From assembly GCA_019800895.1 (NCBI GenBank), contig JAHVKF010000001.1, forward strand, positions 248,001-312,000: 64,000 nt of DNA. The letters run 5' to 3'. The notes under the pieces are model-generated. The model searched no databases. It saw nothing but the letters and a program-made list of their open reading frames with translations, and was not told the DNA's origin. This document shows positions 31,552-42,977 of the stretch, piece after piece. Source of the stretch: Halomonas denitrificans. GTDB taxonomy: Bacteria > Pseudomonadota > Gammaproteobacteria > Xanthomonadales > Wenzhouxiangellaceae. The position numbers and the translations under genes are program-made. The first letter of the stretch is position 1. The number at the start of each line of letters is the position of its first letter.

Positions 31552-32511
31552 ATGACCTTTGCCGTTCTCTCGATCGTCTGCGGGCTCGTCCTGCTCTTGT
31601 GGAGCGCGGAACGCTTCGTCGTTTCGGCCTCGGAACTCGCCTCCCGGCTCGGCATGTCGCCATTGCTGATCGGCATGATCGTCGTCGGCTTCGGCACCTC
31701 GGCGCCGGAGCTGACCGTGTCCGTGCTCGCCTCCGCGGGCGGCAACCCCGGCATCGCGCTCGGCAATGCCTACGGGTCCAATATCACCAACATCGCGCTG
31801 ATCCTCGGCCTGACGGCGGTGATCAGTCCGATCGCGGTGCAGTCCAGCGTCATCCGCCGCGAACTTCCGGCGCTGCTCGGCGTCACCGCGCTGGCCGCGT
31901 GGCAGCTCCTCGACGGGGAAGTTTCGCGGCTGGACGCCGGGGTGTTGCTGGCGGTGTTCGCCGCCCTGCTCGGCTGGAGCCTTCTCGAGGCCCGGCGGCA
32001 ACCGGCCGACGAACTCGGACGGGACGTCGCGCAGGAACTGGAGGTGCGACCCGACGCATCGCCCCGGCGCAGCCTGGCCTGGCTGGTCGTCGGCCTGGTC
32101 GTGCTGATCGCGAGCTCCCGGCTGCTGGTCTGGGGCGCGGTCGAGGTGGCGCAGGCGCTGGGCATGAGCGACCTGGTCATCGGCCTGACCATCGTCGCGG
32201 TCGGCACGTCGCTTCCAGAGCTGGCCTCGTCGCTGGTCGCCGCCCGCCGCGGAGAACACGACCTGGCGGTCGGCAACATCGTCGGCTCGAACCTGTTCAA
32301 TACGCTGATGGTGATCGGCGCGGCCGGGCTGACCCGCCCGCTGCCGGTCGGCGACAAGCTGCTCACCCGCGACCTCCCCGTGCTGGGCGGGGTCACCCTT
32401 CTGCTGCTGGTGATGGCGATCGGCGTCCGCGGCCCGGGCCGGATCAACCGGATCGAAGGCGGTGTCCTTCTCGCGGTCTTCGTCGCCTACACGGCCTGGC
32501 TGCTGACCTGA
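31552..32511 (+). CDS. Calcium/sodium antiporter (YrbG/CaCA family)
   Basis: This is a 319-residue inner-membrane exchanger built from two inverted five-helix repeats. Each repeat carries the alpha motif: VGFGTSAPELTVSVLA with GNAYGSNITNIALILG in the first, and VAVGTSLPELASSLVAA with GNIVGSNLFNTLMVIG in the second. The glutamates and asparagines form the Ca2+/Na+ sites in CaCA proteins such as NCX_Mj. It is divergent from pyrC and converges with the AEC transporter. Ion specificity is inferred from the family. Confidence 0.93.
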   Translation: MTFAVLSIVCGLVLLLWSAERFVVSASELASRLGMSPLLIGMIVVGFGTSAPELTVSVLASAGGNPGIALGNAYGSNITNIALILGLTAVISPIAVQSSVIRRELPALLGVTALAAWQLLDGEVSRLDAGVLLAVFAALLGWSLLEARRQPADELGRDVAQELEVRPDASPRRSLAWLVVGLVVLIASSRLLVWGAVEVAQALGMSDLVIGLTIVAVGTSLPELASSLVAARRGEHDLAVGNIVGSNLFNTLMVIGAAGLTRPLPVGDKLLTRDLPVLGGVTLLLLVMAIGVRGPGRINRIEGGVLLAVFVAYTAWLLT

Positions 32512-32524
32512 ACCCGGCGCTGCG

Positions 32525-33430
32525 CTAGGTCGACCCGACCAGCCACTGCCAGAGGGGCACGGTCGCGGCGGAAAACAGCACACCCCAGGCCACCATCGCC
32601 GAGGCCAGCTCCGGCGCCAGCCGGGCGCTGGAGGCGAGTGCGGCGGCCGTGATCATCGGCGGCATCGCGGACTCCAGCACCACCACGTCGCGAATCGGCG
32701 AGTCCGTGCCCAGCACCAGCGCAAGTCCGAGCGCGGCCGCAGGCAGGACCAGCAGCTTTCCTGCGAGCCCGAAGACCAGCGGCCATCGGTACTCGGCCAC
32801 GAGGCGAAGTTTCAGCTGCAACCCGACCGCCAGCGTGACCAGCGGCAGCAGCATGTCCGCCAGCGTCCCGGCCAGGGCCGAGAGCCAGTCCGGAAACCAT
32901 GCGTTGCCGAGCAGCAGCGCCGCGACCAGCGCGACGAACGGTGGAAAGGTCACCACGCGTCGAACGATGGCGCCGAACGCGGGCGCGTCGCCCTCGCCGA
33001 ACCAGGCCAGCACGAACAGGACGTGGGTGCAGACGATCAGGAACGAGCCGAACTGGTCGTAGACCACCGCATAGCGGACGAACTCGGCGCCGAGTAGCGC
33101 CTCGACCAGCGGAAAACCCAGGAACGACGTGTTGCCGAGCGGGATCAGCACCAGCAGCACCGCGGTCACCGGCCGGGAGAACCCGAACAGGCGTGCGCCG
33201 AGCAGGACGAGCCCGATCGTCAGGACCAGCAGCAGCCAGGGCACGACGATCAGCGGCAGGAGCGCCCAGGAGGCTTCCAGCGTGGGCACATGGATGAAGA
33301 TCAGCGCCGGCAGGCAAAGCACGATCACGACCCGGTTGAGCGTGTCGGCGGCGTTCACCGGCAGCACCCGGGCGGCCGCGAACAGCCGCCCGAGGGCGAT
33401 CAGCAGGAGGATGGTGCCGTAGGCCGCCAT
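32525..33430 (-). CDS. AEC family transporter
   Basis: This is a 301-residue protein with about ten predicted membrane helices in two halves, as in the auxin efflux carrier family. It starts MAAYGTILLLIALGRLFAAARVLP and contains LNRVVIVLCLPALIFIHVPTL, LIPLGNTSFLGFPLVEALLG and the C-terminal VVLESAMPPMITAAALAS. The broken helices around LGNTSFLGFP and SAMPP form the crossover in this family. Bacterial members carry organic acids such as malate; the substrate here is unknown. Confidence 0.88.
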   Translation of the reverse strand: MAAYGTILLLIALGRLFAAARVLPVNAADTLNRVVIVLCLPALIFIHVPTLEASWALLPLIVVPWLLLVLTIGLVLLGARLFGFSRPVTAVLLVLIPLGNTSFLGFPLVEALLGAEFVRYAVVYDQFGSFLIVCTHVLFVLAWFGEGDAPAFGAIVRRVVTFPPFVALVAALLLGNAWFPDWLSALAGTLADMLLPLVTLAVGLQLKLRLVAEYRWPLVFGLAGKLLVLPAAALGLALVLGTDSPIRDVVVLESAMPPMITAAALASSARLAPELASAMVAWGVLFSAATVPLWQWLVGST

Positions 33431-33464
33431 CGCCGTCGGTCAGAGGGCGTTCACGCGTCGGGCC

Positions 33465-34100
33465 TCACAGCCCCTCCAGCACGTCCGCACCTTCGGGGAC
33501 CTGGAACTCGAAGGTGCCGGGTTCGATCGCCGCGTTGCGCTCGATGTTCTCGAGCGTCAGCCGCGTCGACTGGCCGAAGGGGTCGAACAGGTCCAGCGCG
33601 TAGGGCATCGCGTCGACGAAGGTCAGGCGCGCCATCTCGATGCCTGCGTCCTCGGCCAGCGGTTCGAAGCGCAGCACGTTCGGTTCGCTCGACGGCAGCA
33701 CGCGATAGAAGGTCTCGAGCAGGTCCGGGCGGGTCAGCACCAGCATCGGCGAATCCTCCGGCGCCGGCTGCGGCCGGACCGTGACCTGTTCCAGCGCCTC
33801 GTCGTAGTGCCACAGCTGCTCGCCGTCGGCGACCAGGGCCTGCGGGAACGGCTCGAGGTAGTCCCAGCGGATGCGGTCCGGGGCCTGGAAGGCCATCCGA
33901 CCGGAACTCTGCTCGACCACCTCGTCGCGGCCGTCGACGGTGATCTGGGTGAACTCGGCGGTCAGGCTGTCCAGGTCCGCCGCGAACGCGTCGAGCAGCG
34001 TGCGCGCGTCGTCCTGCGCCAGCGCCGGCGCGGCGGCCAGCAGCAACGATCCGGCAAACAGCATCGGTAGTCTCACGGCGGTACCCCGGTTCGAAATCAT
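33465..34100 (-). CDS. lolA: Outer-membrane lipoprotein carrier protein LolA
   Basis: LolA ferries lipoproteins across the periplasm from LolCDE to LolB. The start at 34100 gives 211 residues with a signal peptide (LPMLFAGSLLLAAAPALA-Q). The open half-barrel is recognised by LTAEFTQITVDGRDEVVEQSSG, RPDRIRWDY-like FQAPDRIRWDYLEPFPQALV and DGEQLWHYDEALEQVTVRP. The open frame continues upstream through the repeat region to 34682, but that part is repeat sequence. The usual ftsK-lolA order is kept, with a 617-base repeat-rich insertion between. Confidence 0.94.
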   Translation of the reverse strand: MISNRGTAVRLPMLFAGSLLLAAAPALAQDDARTLLDAFAADLDSLTAEFTQITVDGRDEVVEQSSGRMAFQAPDRIRWDYLEPFPQALVADGEQLWHYDEALEQVTVRPQPAPEDSPMLVLTRPDLLETFYRVLPSSEPNVLRFEPLAEDAGIEMARLTFVDAMPYALDLFDPFGQSTRLTLENIERNAAIEPGTFEFQVPEGADVLEGL

Positions 34101-34218
34101 GGTGGGATTATGACCGCCCCGCCCTGAACGGTGGCTGAAGTCTCCCCTTCGCCCGGCAGGGCCGGCCAGCCAGCGTATTGCAGTGCGGAGATCGATCCGG
34201 CAGCTCGGAGCCCTCGAC

Positions 34219-34700
34219 TGTGGGAGTGAGCTCGCGAGCGAACATCGGCTTCCAGCACGACGCCCTGCATCACCGGACCACTGATTGCGGAGTGGACCGG
34301 GCGTCCCCCGGTGGCCGCCCCCCCGGATCCGATCCGGGGCAGGCTCCGCGCAGCGACCGGAGCGCACGCGCATGTGCGTGGGGATCGCGAGCACTGCCGG
34401 GCGCCGTTCGCGCAGCGATGCCTGGCAGGATGGGATTGGCGCTGGGGCGTCGCGAGCGGTTCGTGACCGGTGACCGCCGGAGCGCAGGAACCGCAGTGCA
34501 CTTGATGGGTGCATGAGGATTCCGAGCACCGCCGAGCGACGATCGCGGCTGGCGTGTGGCTCTTGACGAGCGAAGGCAGCTTCGGTCAACTTTGTCCGGA
34601 GCGTCACGAGCGGGCCGCTGGCGGTGATCGCCGGAGCGCAGCGACCGGAGCGCACGTGCATGTGCGTGAGGATCGCGAGCACCGCCGAGCGCCGTCAGCG
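34219..34700. repeat. Repeat-rich lolA-ftsK gap: REP plus three copies of a roughly 60-base repeat
   Basis: The 34101-34717 gap holds no supported gene. At 34219-34241 there is a REP-like TGTGGGAGTGAGCTCGCGAGC. Three related units follow at about 34345-34407, 34472-34535 and 34635-34697. They share GCGCAGCGACCGGAGCGCAC, a palindrome of the CGCACATGCATGTGCG type, then GGATCGCGAGCACCGCCGAG. Copies 1 and 3 are nearly identical; copy 2 is diverged. Segments ahead of copies 2 and 3 also match (GTGACCGCCGGAGCGCA and GTGATCGCCGGAGCGCA), so the larger unit is about 125-165 bases. Spacing is irregular and the spacers are not unique inserts, so it is not CRISPR. Confidence 0.82.
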
Positions 34701-34717
34701 GCCCGCGCAGTAGCTCC

Positions 34718-38229
<3,512 letters not shown>

Positions 38230-38242
38230 CCGGGACGCGGCC

Positions 38243-39322
38243 GTGGCCAACGCCGCCGGGCTCGACGTTGCCCGCTGGAACGCCCTGAACCGCGGCCGCA
38301 ACCCGTTCACCGACGCCCGCTTCCTGAATGCCGTCCGCGACGCCGGCTGCAGTGAAGGTGCAACCGGGTGGCACTGGGCGGACATGGACCTGCCGGCCTG
38401 GATCAAGCTGCATTCGCACGGCGAGTTCGTATTCGATTTCGCCTGGGCCGATGCTGCCCAGCGCAACGGGCTGGCCTGGTACCCGAAGCTGCTGGTCGCC
38501 GCACCGTTCACGCCGGTGACCGGCCCGCGCCTGTTCGGCACGGACGCCGACGCGCGCTTCGAGACGCTCGAGCGGATCGAAGCCCGGCTCGCAGACGACG
38601 GCCTGCCCGCGGCATCGATCAACTTCGGGGACGCGGCCGATGCCGAGGTCCTGGATCGATCGAGCTGGCTGCGGCGCTTCGGCTGGCAGTATCACTGGCA
38701 CAACCGCGACTGGTCCGACTTCGATGATTTTCTCGCCGCCCTGCGCGCCAAGCCGCGCAAGAACATTCGCCAGGAACGGCGCCGCGCGAATCGTGGCTGG
38801 ACCTACCGCTGGCTGGACGGCGCCACGATCGCCGACGAGGAACTGTCCACGGTCGCGGACTGCTACCGCACCACCCATCGGCTCTACGGCAACCGGCCCA
38901 GCCTCAACGAGGCGTTCTTTCGCGCCGCCGCCCGGGAATTCGGCGAGGACTTTCTCGTCTGCATGGCCGCGCGCGACGGTGAGGACCGCGCCTGCAGCGT
39001 GTTCTGGAAGTCGCCGACGACGCTCTACGGTCGCTACTGGGGTGCGCTGGAAGAAACCCGCGACGTCCATTTCGAGGCCTGCTACTACCGGGGCATCGAC
39101 TACTGCATCGAGCACGGCCTGCAGGCCTTCGAACCCGGTGCACAGGGCGAGCACAAGATCCGGCGCGGCTTCGTGCCGGTGAAGACGCGGTCCTGGCACT
39201 GGATCGCCCACCCGGGGCTGCGCGACGGAATCCGCCGCTGGCTGGCCATGGAGGCCGAGGCCCTCGAGGGCCTGCGAGAACGACTCGACGAACTGGTGCC
39301 CTTCCGGGAGGTCCGGCCATGA
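38243..39322 (+). CDS. COG3146-type N-acyltransferase (FemAB/GNAT-like)
   Basis: This is a 359-residue cytoplasmic protein if it starts at GTG 38243, 14 bases after trxB; an ATG at 38201 overlapping trxB is the alternative. The family pattern of this uncharacterised GNAT/FemAB-like group is visible: GRNPFTDARFLNAV near the start, then SINFGDAADAE, KNIRQERRRAN (the KNIRKERR-type motif), CYRTTHRLYGNRP and CYYRGIDYCIEHGLQAFEPG followed by GEHKIRRGFVP. It overlaps aat by four bases. FemAB enzymes and Aat both use aminoacyl-tRNA, so this protein may also act on an aminoacyl or acyl donor, but no substrate is known. Confidence 0.85.
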   Translation: MANAAGLDVARWNALNRGRNPFTDARFLNAVRDAGCSEGATGWHWADMDLPAWIKLHSHGEFVFDFAWADAAQRNGLAWYPKLLVAAPFTPVTGPRLFGTDADARFETLERIEARLADDGLPAASINFGDAADAEVLDRSSWLRRFGWQYHWHNRDWSDFDDFLAALRAKPRKNIRQERRRANRGWTYRWLDGATIADEELSTVADCYRTTHRLYGNRPSLNEAFFRAAAREFGEDFLVCMAARDGEDRACSVFWKSPTTLYGRYWGALEETRDVHFEACYYRGIDYCIEHGLQAFEPGAQGEHKIRRGFVPVKTRSWHWIAHPGLRDGIRRWLAMEAEALEGLRERLDELVPFREVRP

Positions 39323-40008
39323 GCGGCATCCCCTTTGCGGTTCCGGTCCTCGGCGATGCACCGGTGTTCCCGGACCCCGGGGCCGGCCGCCATCCCGACG
39401 GTCTGATCGCCGTCGGCGGGGACCTGTCGCGCGAGCGCCTGCTGGCCGGCTACCGCCAGGGCATCTTCCCGTGGTACGAGCCCGGGGGGCCGATCCTCTG
39501 GTGGTCGCCCGACCCGCGCGCAGTGCTGATTCCCGAGGCCGTTCACGTGCCGCGGCGGCTTCGGCGCACGCTCCGCCAGCAGCGCTTCGAGGTGACTCTG
39601 AACCGAGACTTCGCCGCGGTGATCGAGGCCTGCGCCGAGACCCGGCGCTTCGCCGAAGGCACGTGGATCACCGACGAGATGAAGGCGGCCTACATCGACC
39701 TGCACGAGCACGGCGATGCCTACAGCCTCGAGGTCCGGCTCGACGGTCGGCTGGTCGGTGGGGTCTACGGCGTCGCGGTCGGACGCGTGTTCTTCGCCGA
39801 ATCGAAGTTCCACCACGAGCGCGACGCGTCGAAAGTGGCGTTGATCGAGCTGATGAACCGGCTGCAGGACGCCGGCTTCCTGTTCTGCGACTGCCAGCTG
39901 TGGAATCCCCACCTGGAGCAATTCAATCTTCGCCTGCTCGATCGCCCGGACTTCCTGCGCCTGGTCCGTCACGGGACGCGCGAGCCGCGGCCCGAACTGG
40001 CCGAGTGA
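39319..40008 (+). CDS. aat: Leucyl/phenylalanyl-tRNA--protein transferase
   Basis: Aat adds Leu or Phe from tRNA to proteins with N-terminal Arg or Lys, marking them for ClpS/ClpAP degradation. The 229-residue protein shows FPDPGAGRHPDGLIAVGGDLS, YRQGIFPWYEPGGPILWWSP, FAEGTWITDEMKAAYIDLH, GVYGVAVGRVFFAESKFH and DCQLWNPHLEQFN, all conserved in the family. Its ATG overlaps the stop of the upstream acyltransferase gene. It converges with the zinc metallopeptidase gene. Confidence 0.97.
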   Translation: MSGIPFAVPVLGDAPVFPDPGAGRHPDGLIAVGGDLSRERLLAGYRQGIFPWYEPGGPILWWSPDPRAVLIPEAVHVPRRLRRTLRQQRFEVTLNRDFAAVIEACAETRRFAEGTWITDEMKAAYIDLHEHGDAYSLEVRLDGRLVGGVYGVAVGRVFFAESKFHHERDASKVALIELMNRLQDAGFLFCDCQLWNPHLEQFNLRLLDRPDFLRLVRHGTREPRPELAE

Positions 40009-40089
40009 CTGCCCCGGCGGGCGCCGGGCGCCCGTTCGAATTCACCTCGACGCTCCGACATGAACGCCGCGGAGCGATCCGGCGATTGA

Positions 40090-40947
40090 CTAGAGCCGCG
40101 CGGCCGCAAAGGTATCGCAGCGAGCCGGGTCCCCGCTCTCGAACCCGCGCCGGAACCAGCGCACCCGCTGCTCGGCGGTCCCGTGGGTGAAGGAATCGGG
40201 CACCACCGTGCCTCGCCCCTGGCGCTGCAGCCGATCGTCGCCGATCGCCGAGGCCGTGTTCAGCGCCTCTTCGATATCGCCCGGCTCGAGCCACCGGTGC
40301 CGCTCCTGCGCCCGGTGGCCCCAGACGCCGGCGTAGCAATCGGCCTGGAGCTCCTGGCGCACCAGCAGCCCTTGGGCGCCCTCGACGTTCTCGCCGCGCC
40401 GCCGCGCCTGCGAAACCACGTCCGTCGTTCCGGTCACGGTCTGCACGTGATGTCCGACTTCGTGCGCGATGACATAGGCCTCGGCGAAGTCCCCGCCGCC
40501 TCCGAGTCGGCGCTCCATCTGGTCGAAGAACGAGGTGTCGATGTAGACCTGGTTGTCGCCCGGGCAGTAGAACGGCCCCATCGCACTGCTGGCCCGACCG
40601 CAGGCCGACTGGACCTGCCCGCTGAACAACACCAGCGTCGGAGCCGGGTAGCGGGCGCCGCGCTCGGCGAACAGCTCGCTCCACACGTCCTCGGTTTCGC
40701 CGAGAATCGCTTCGATGAACGCCCTCGACTCGTCATCCGGCGGCGCGTCGGATCGCGTGTCCGCGCCCGGTGCACCCTGGTTCAACTGCTGCACCAGGCC
40801 GAGCATCTCCATCGGGCTCTTGCCCAGCAACAGGCCGACCACCAGCACGATGCCGATGCCCACGAGGCCGAGCCCGCCGCCGGCGGCCACGCGTCGGCCG
40901 CGGCGATCCTCGACGTTGCTGCTCCTTCGCGCGCGCTTCCATTTCAT
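40090..40947 (-). CDS. Neutral zinc metallopeptidase (YpfJ family)
   Basis: This is a 285-residue protein anchored by one N-terminal membrane helix (LGLVGIGIVLVVGLLLG). The start at 40947 has GAGGGAC upstream. The opening MKWKRARRSSNVEDRRG is typical of the family. The predicted periplasmic domain carries the zinc-binding HEVGHHVQ and later a QELQADCYAGVWGH segment with the third ligand. FYCPGDNQVYIDTSFFDQM is also conserved. Substrates of YpfJ-type enzymes are unknown. Confidence 0.93.
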   Translation of the reverse strand: MKWKRARRSSNVEDRRGRRVAAGGGLGLVGIGIVLVVGLLLGKSPMEMLGLVQQLNQGAPGADTRSDAPPDDESRAFIEAILGETEDVWSELFAERGARYPAPTLVLFSGQVQSACGRASSAMGPFYCPGDNQVYIDTSFFDQMERRLGGGGDFAEAYVIAHEVGHHVQTVTGTTDVVSQARRRGENVEGAQGLLVRQELQADCYAGVWGHRAQERHRWLEPGDIEEALNTASAIGDDRLQRQGRGTVVPDSFTHGTAEQRVRWFRRGFESGDPARCDTFAAARL

Positions 40948-41013
40948 GGTCCGTCCCTCATCGAACAATCCGTTCCGCCCGGATCGATTCCGGGCACGCG
41001 CGGCCCCGTCCCC

Positions 41014-42144
41014 TCATTCCAGCGGCGGCCGCAGCCACTGGTAGGCGTACCAGAACCAATCGCCGCTGCCGTCGGCGGCAGGCGCCGTGCAATTGACCTT
41101 GTTGCGCCCGGCCGAATCGATGCCGGAGACGTCGATCGCGAGCCGGAGCGGCGGCCCCGGGTCCAGCGCTTCGACCGCAAGAGTCGTGCCCGAGGAGCCG
41201 TAACAGGCCACGGCGTCGACGCGATAGGCGCCCTCGTCGATCGACAGCACCAGGCGCTCGAGCGGCTCCCTGGGACCGTCCCCGGGCGGATGCGGCTCGG
41301 CCGCGGAAACCGGCAACGGCCGCGAACGCACGGCACGTTCGAGGCGGTCGAGCCCATCGAAACCGGTCGCGAAGGGAAAACGCGGCACGGCGAGAAGATC
41401 GGTGCCGGCACCGACCGCCCCGGATCGCTGGACCAGGCCGAATTCGTGATGCCGAGCGACGCGCCGGGCCAGCGCTCGGCTGTCCTCGCCGTACGGGTAG
41501 GCGAACGCGCGCGGACTCCGTCCCGTTTCTTCCTCCAGCCGCCGGGCCGCTCGCGCCAGATCGGCATCGATTCGCTCGGTCCAGTCGGCCCGGGTCTCGC
41601 CGTCGCGCGGACCGGCAAGGTGTGCGTGGCTGGCCGAATGGCTTTCCAGCGAGGCGCCGGCCTCGGCCAGGGCCCGCAGCTGGTCCCAGCTCATGACGGG
41701 CCCTTCCCCGGCGTCGACCGCATCGGTATTGACGAACACCGTGTAGGGCCAGCCGCGCTCGGCGAGCATCGGGGCCGCCGTGTCGTGCACCGAGACCCAG
41801 GCGTCATCGAAGGTGATCGCGACCGAACGCTCGGGGACGGCCTCGCCCTTGCTGAGCGCCTCAAGCAGATCAAGCAGCGGCCGCACCGCGTAGCCCTCGT
41901 CGGCCAACCAGTCGAGGTGGGCCTCGAACCGTTCGGGCGTGACGCTGGTCGAGGCGGGCGTATCGTCGGCCACATGGTGATAAAGCAGGACCACGGCATG
42001 ATCGGCGGGCGGGCGCTGATCGGCATGCGCGTCGCCGATCGCCGAGAACAGCAGGGCCAGGGCCGGGGCCGCGAGGAACCCGCCCCAACGCGAAGCCGCG
42101 CCGCGTTGCAGCGTCGACGGCCTGGTCGAATCGCACCCCGTCAT
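41014..42144 (-). CDS. Exported polysaccharide deacetylase
   Basis: This is a 376-residue protein starting at ATG 42144, with an N-terminal hydrophobic signal (GGFLAAPALALLFSAIGDAHA). The NodB deacetylase fold is clear: AVVLLYHHVADDTP, VAITFDDAWVSV (catalytic Asp pair), SLESHSASHAHLAGPRDGE (metal-binding His residues) and RAFAYPYGED. The C-terminal 120 residues form an extra domain of unknown type. It overlaps the bax-like gene by four bases and ends the mltB-bax-deacetylase operon, suggesting action on peptidoglycan or a related amino-sugar polymer. Confidence 0.9.
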   Translation of the reverse strand: MTGCDSTRPSTLQRGAASRWGGFLAAPALALLFSAIGDAHADQRPPADHAVVLLYHHVADDTPASTSVTPERFEAHLDWLADEGYAVRPLLDLLEALSKGEAVPERSVAITFDDAWVSVHDTAAPMLAERGWPYTVFVNTDAVDAGEGPVMSWDQLRALAEAGASLESHSASHAHLAGPRDGETRADWTERIDADLARAARRLEEETGRSPRAFAYPYGEDSRALARRVARHHEFGLVQRSGAVGAGTDLLAVPRFPFATGFDGLDRLERAVRSRPLPVSAAEPHPPGDGPREPLERLVLSIDEGAYRVDAVACYGSSGTTLAVEALDPGPPLRLAIDVSGIDSAGRNKVNCTAPAADGSGDWFWYAYQWLRPPLE

Positions 42145-42977
42145 TGTCCGGCCTCGACCCGCGCCAGCGCCTCGTCGATCAGCGGGCGGTTGGTCCGGAT
42201 GACCGCCTTGATCTCGTCGACGTAGGCCTGGCGACGCTCCGAGTAGCGGATCAGGCCGTCGGCGAGGGCCAGGGCCCGTGGCGGCTCGCCGGCCTCGCGC
42301 AGGCCGGCACGGATCCGGCGCAGTGGTGCGTAGGCCGGGTGCGTGTTCAGGTTGTGCAGGTAGCGCCGGACCGACTGCCGTGGCGACTCGAAGGCCGCGA
42401 CCTCGTGGCGTGCGCCCTTCGAACGACGACGAGGAACCATGCCGCAGCCCGGTTCGTAGCACCACTGGCCGAACAGGTTGTTCGCCTGGCGCGCGAAGCG
42501 CGACCGGCCCCAGGCCGACTCGGCAGCGGCCTGCACCATCGCCAGCGCCGGCGGCACGGTGTCGATCCGCAGTTTCAGGGCGGCCACGGTCTCCTCGACC
42601 GTGCGCTCCGGGTCCGCTTCGAGTTCGTATTCGATCGCACGCGCGCGCAGCCATCGCCCGGCCCACCAACCCGGCGCCTGCCCTGCCTCGAGTCGGGCCT
42701 CGAGCGCGAGCAGGCGCTCGCGCTGCGCCGCGACCCGCGCATTCTCTTCGCGCACCAGCGGTGCCAGGAATTCGAAGAAGGCCTGCTTGCGCGCGTCGGC
42801 CGGTCCATCGAGGTCGAAATCGGGCAGCGGGCCGGGGGCCGGACGCAGGCCGAGAACCAGTGCGCCGGTGACCAGCAGCAGCGCGGCGAAGGCGACCAGG
42901 CCGTGGCCGAGGTGGAGCCCCCCGTCGGCGGACGGCAACGTCGTTTCGCGCTTCGTCTCCGTCGGCGGTGCGTTCAT
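42141..42977 (-). CDS. Bax-like glucosaminidase
   Basis: This is a 278-residue membrane-anchored protein starting at ATG 42977, where it overlaps the mltB stop. A transmembrane helix (GLVAFAALLLVTGALVLGLRP) is followed by a coiled region and the glycoside hydrolase 73-like domain, with PALAMVQAAAESAWGRSRFA and ANNLFGQWCYEPGCGMVP. The Glu in AAAESAWG is the expected catalytic acid. Family length matches E. coli Bax (about 274). The open frame extends upstream through mltB but only this part is homologous. A cell-wall hydrolase role is inferred. Confidence 0.9.
   Translation of the reverse strand: MNAPPTETKRETTLPSADGGLHLGHGLVAFAALLLVTGALVLGLRPAPGPLPDFDLDGPADARKQAFFEFLAPLVREENARVAAQRERLLALEARLEAGQAPGWWAGRWLRARAIEYELEADPERTVEETVAALKLRIDTVPPALAMVQAAAESAWGRSRFARQANNLFGQWCYEPGCGMVPRRRSKGARHEVAAFESPRQSVRRYLHNLNTHPAYAPLRRIRAGLREAGEPPRALALADGLIRYSERRQAYVDEIKAVIRTNRPLIDEALARVEAGQ

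Noticed and set aside
34101-34682. N-terminal extension of lolA through the intergenic repeats
   Set aside because: The extension consists of translated repeats (MLAILTHMHVRSGRC-like copies). LolA begins with its signal peptide at 34100.
34345-34697. CRISPR-like repeat array
   Set aside because: Only three units, irregular distances, diverged copies, and the segments between them are themselves related; no cas genes are nearby.
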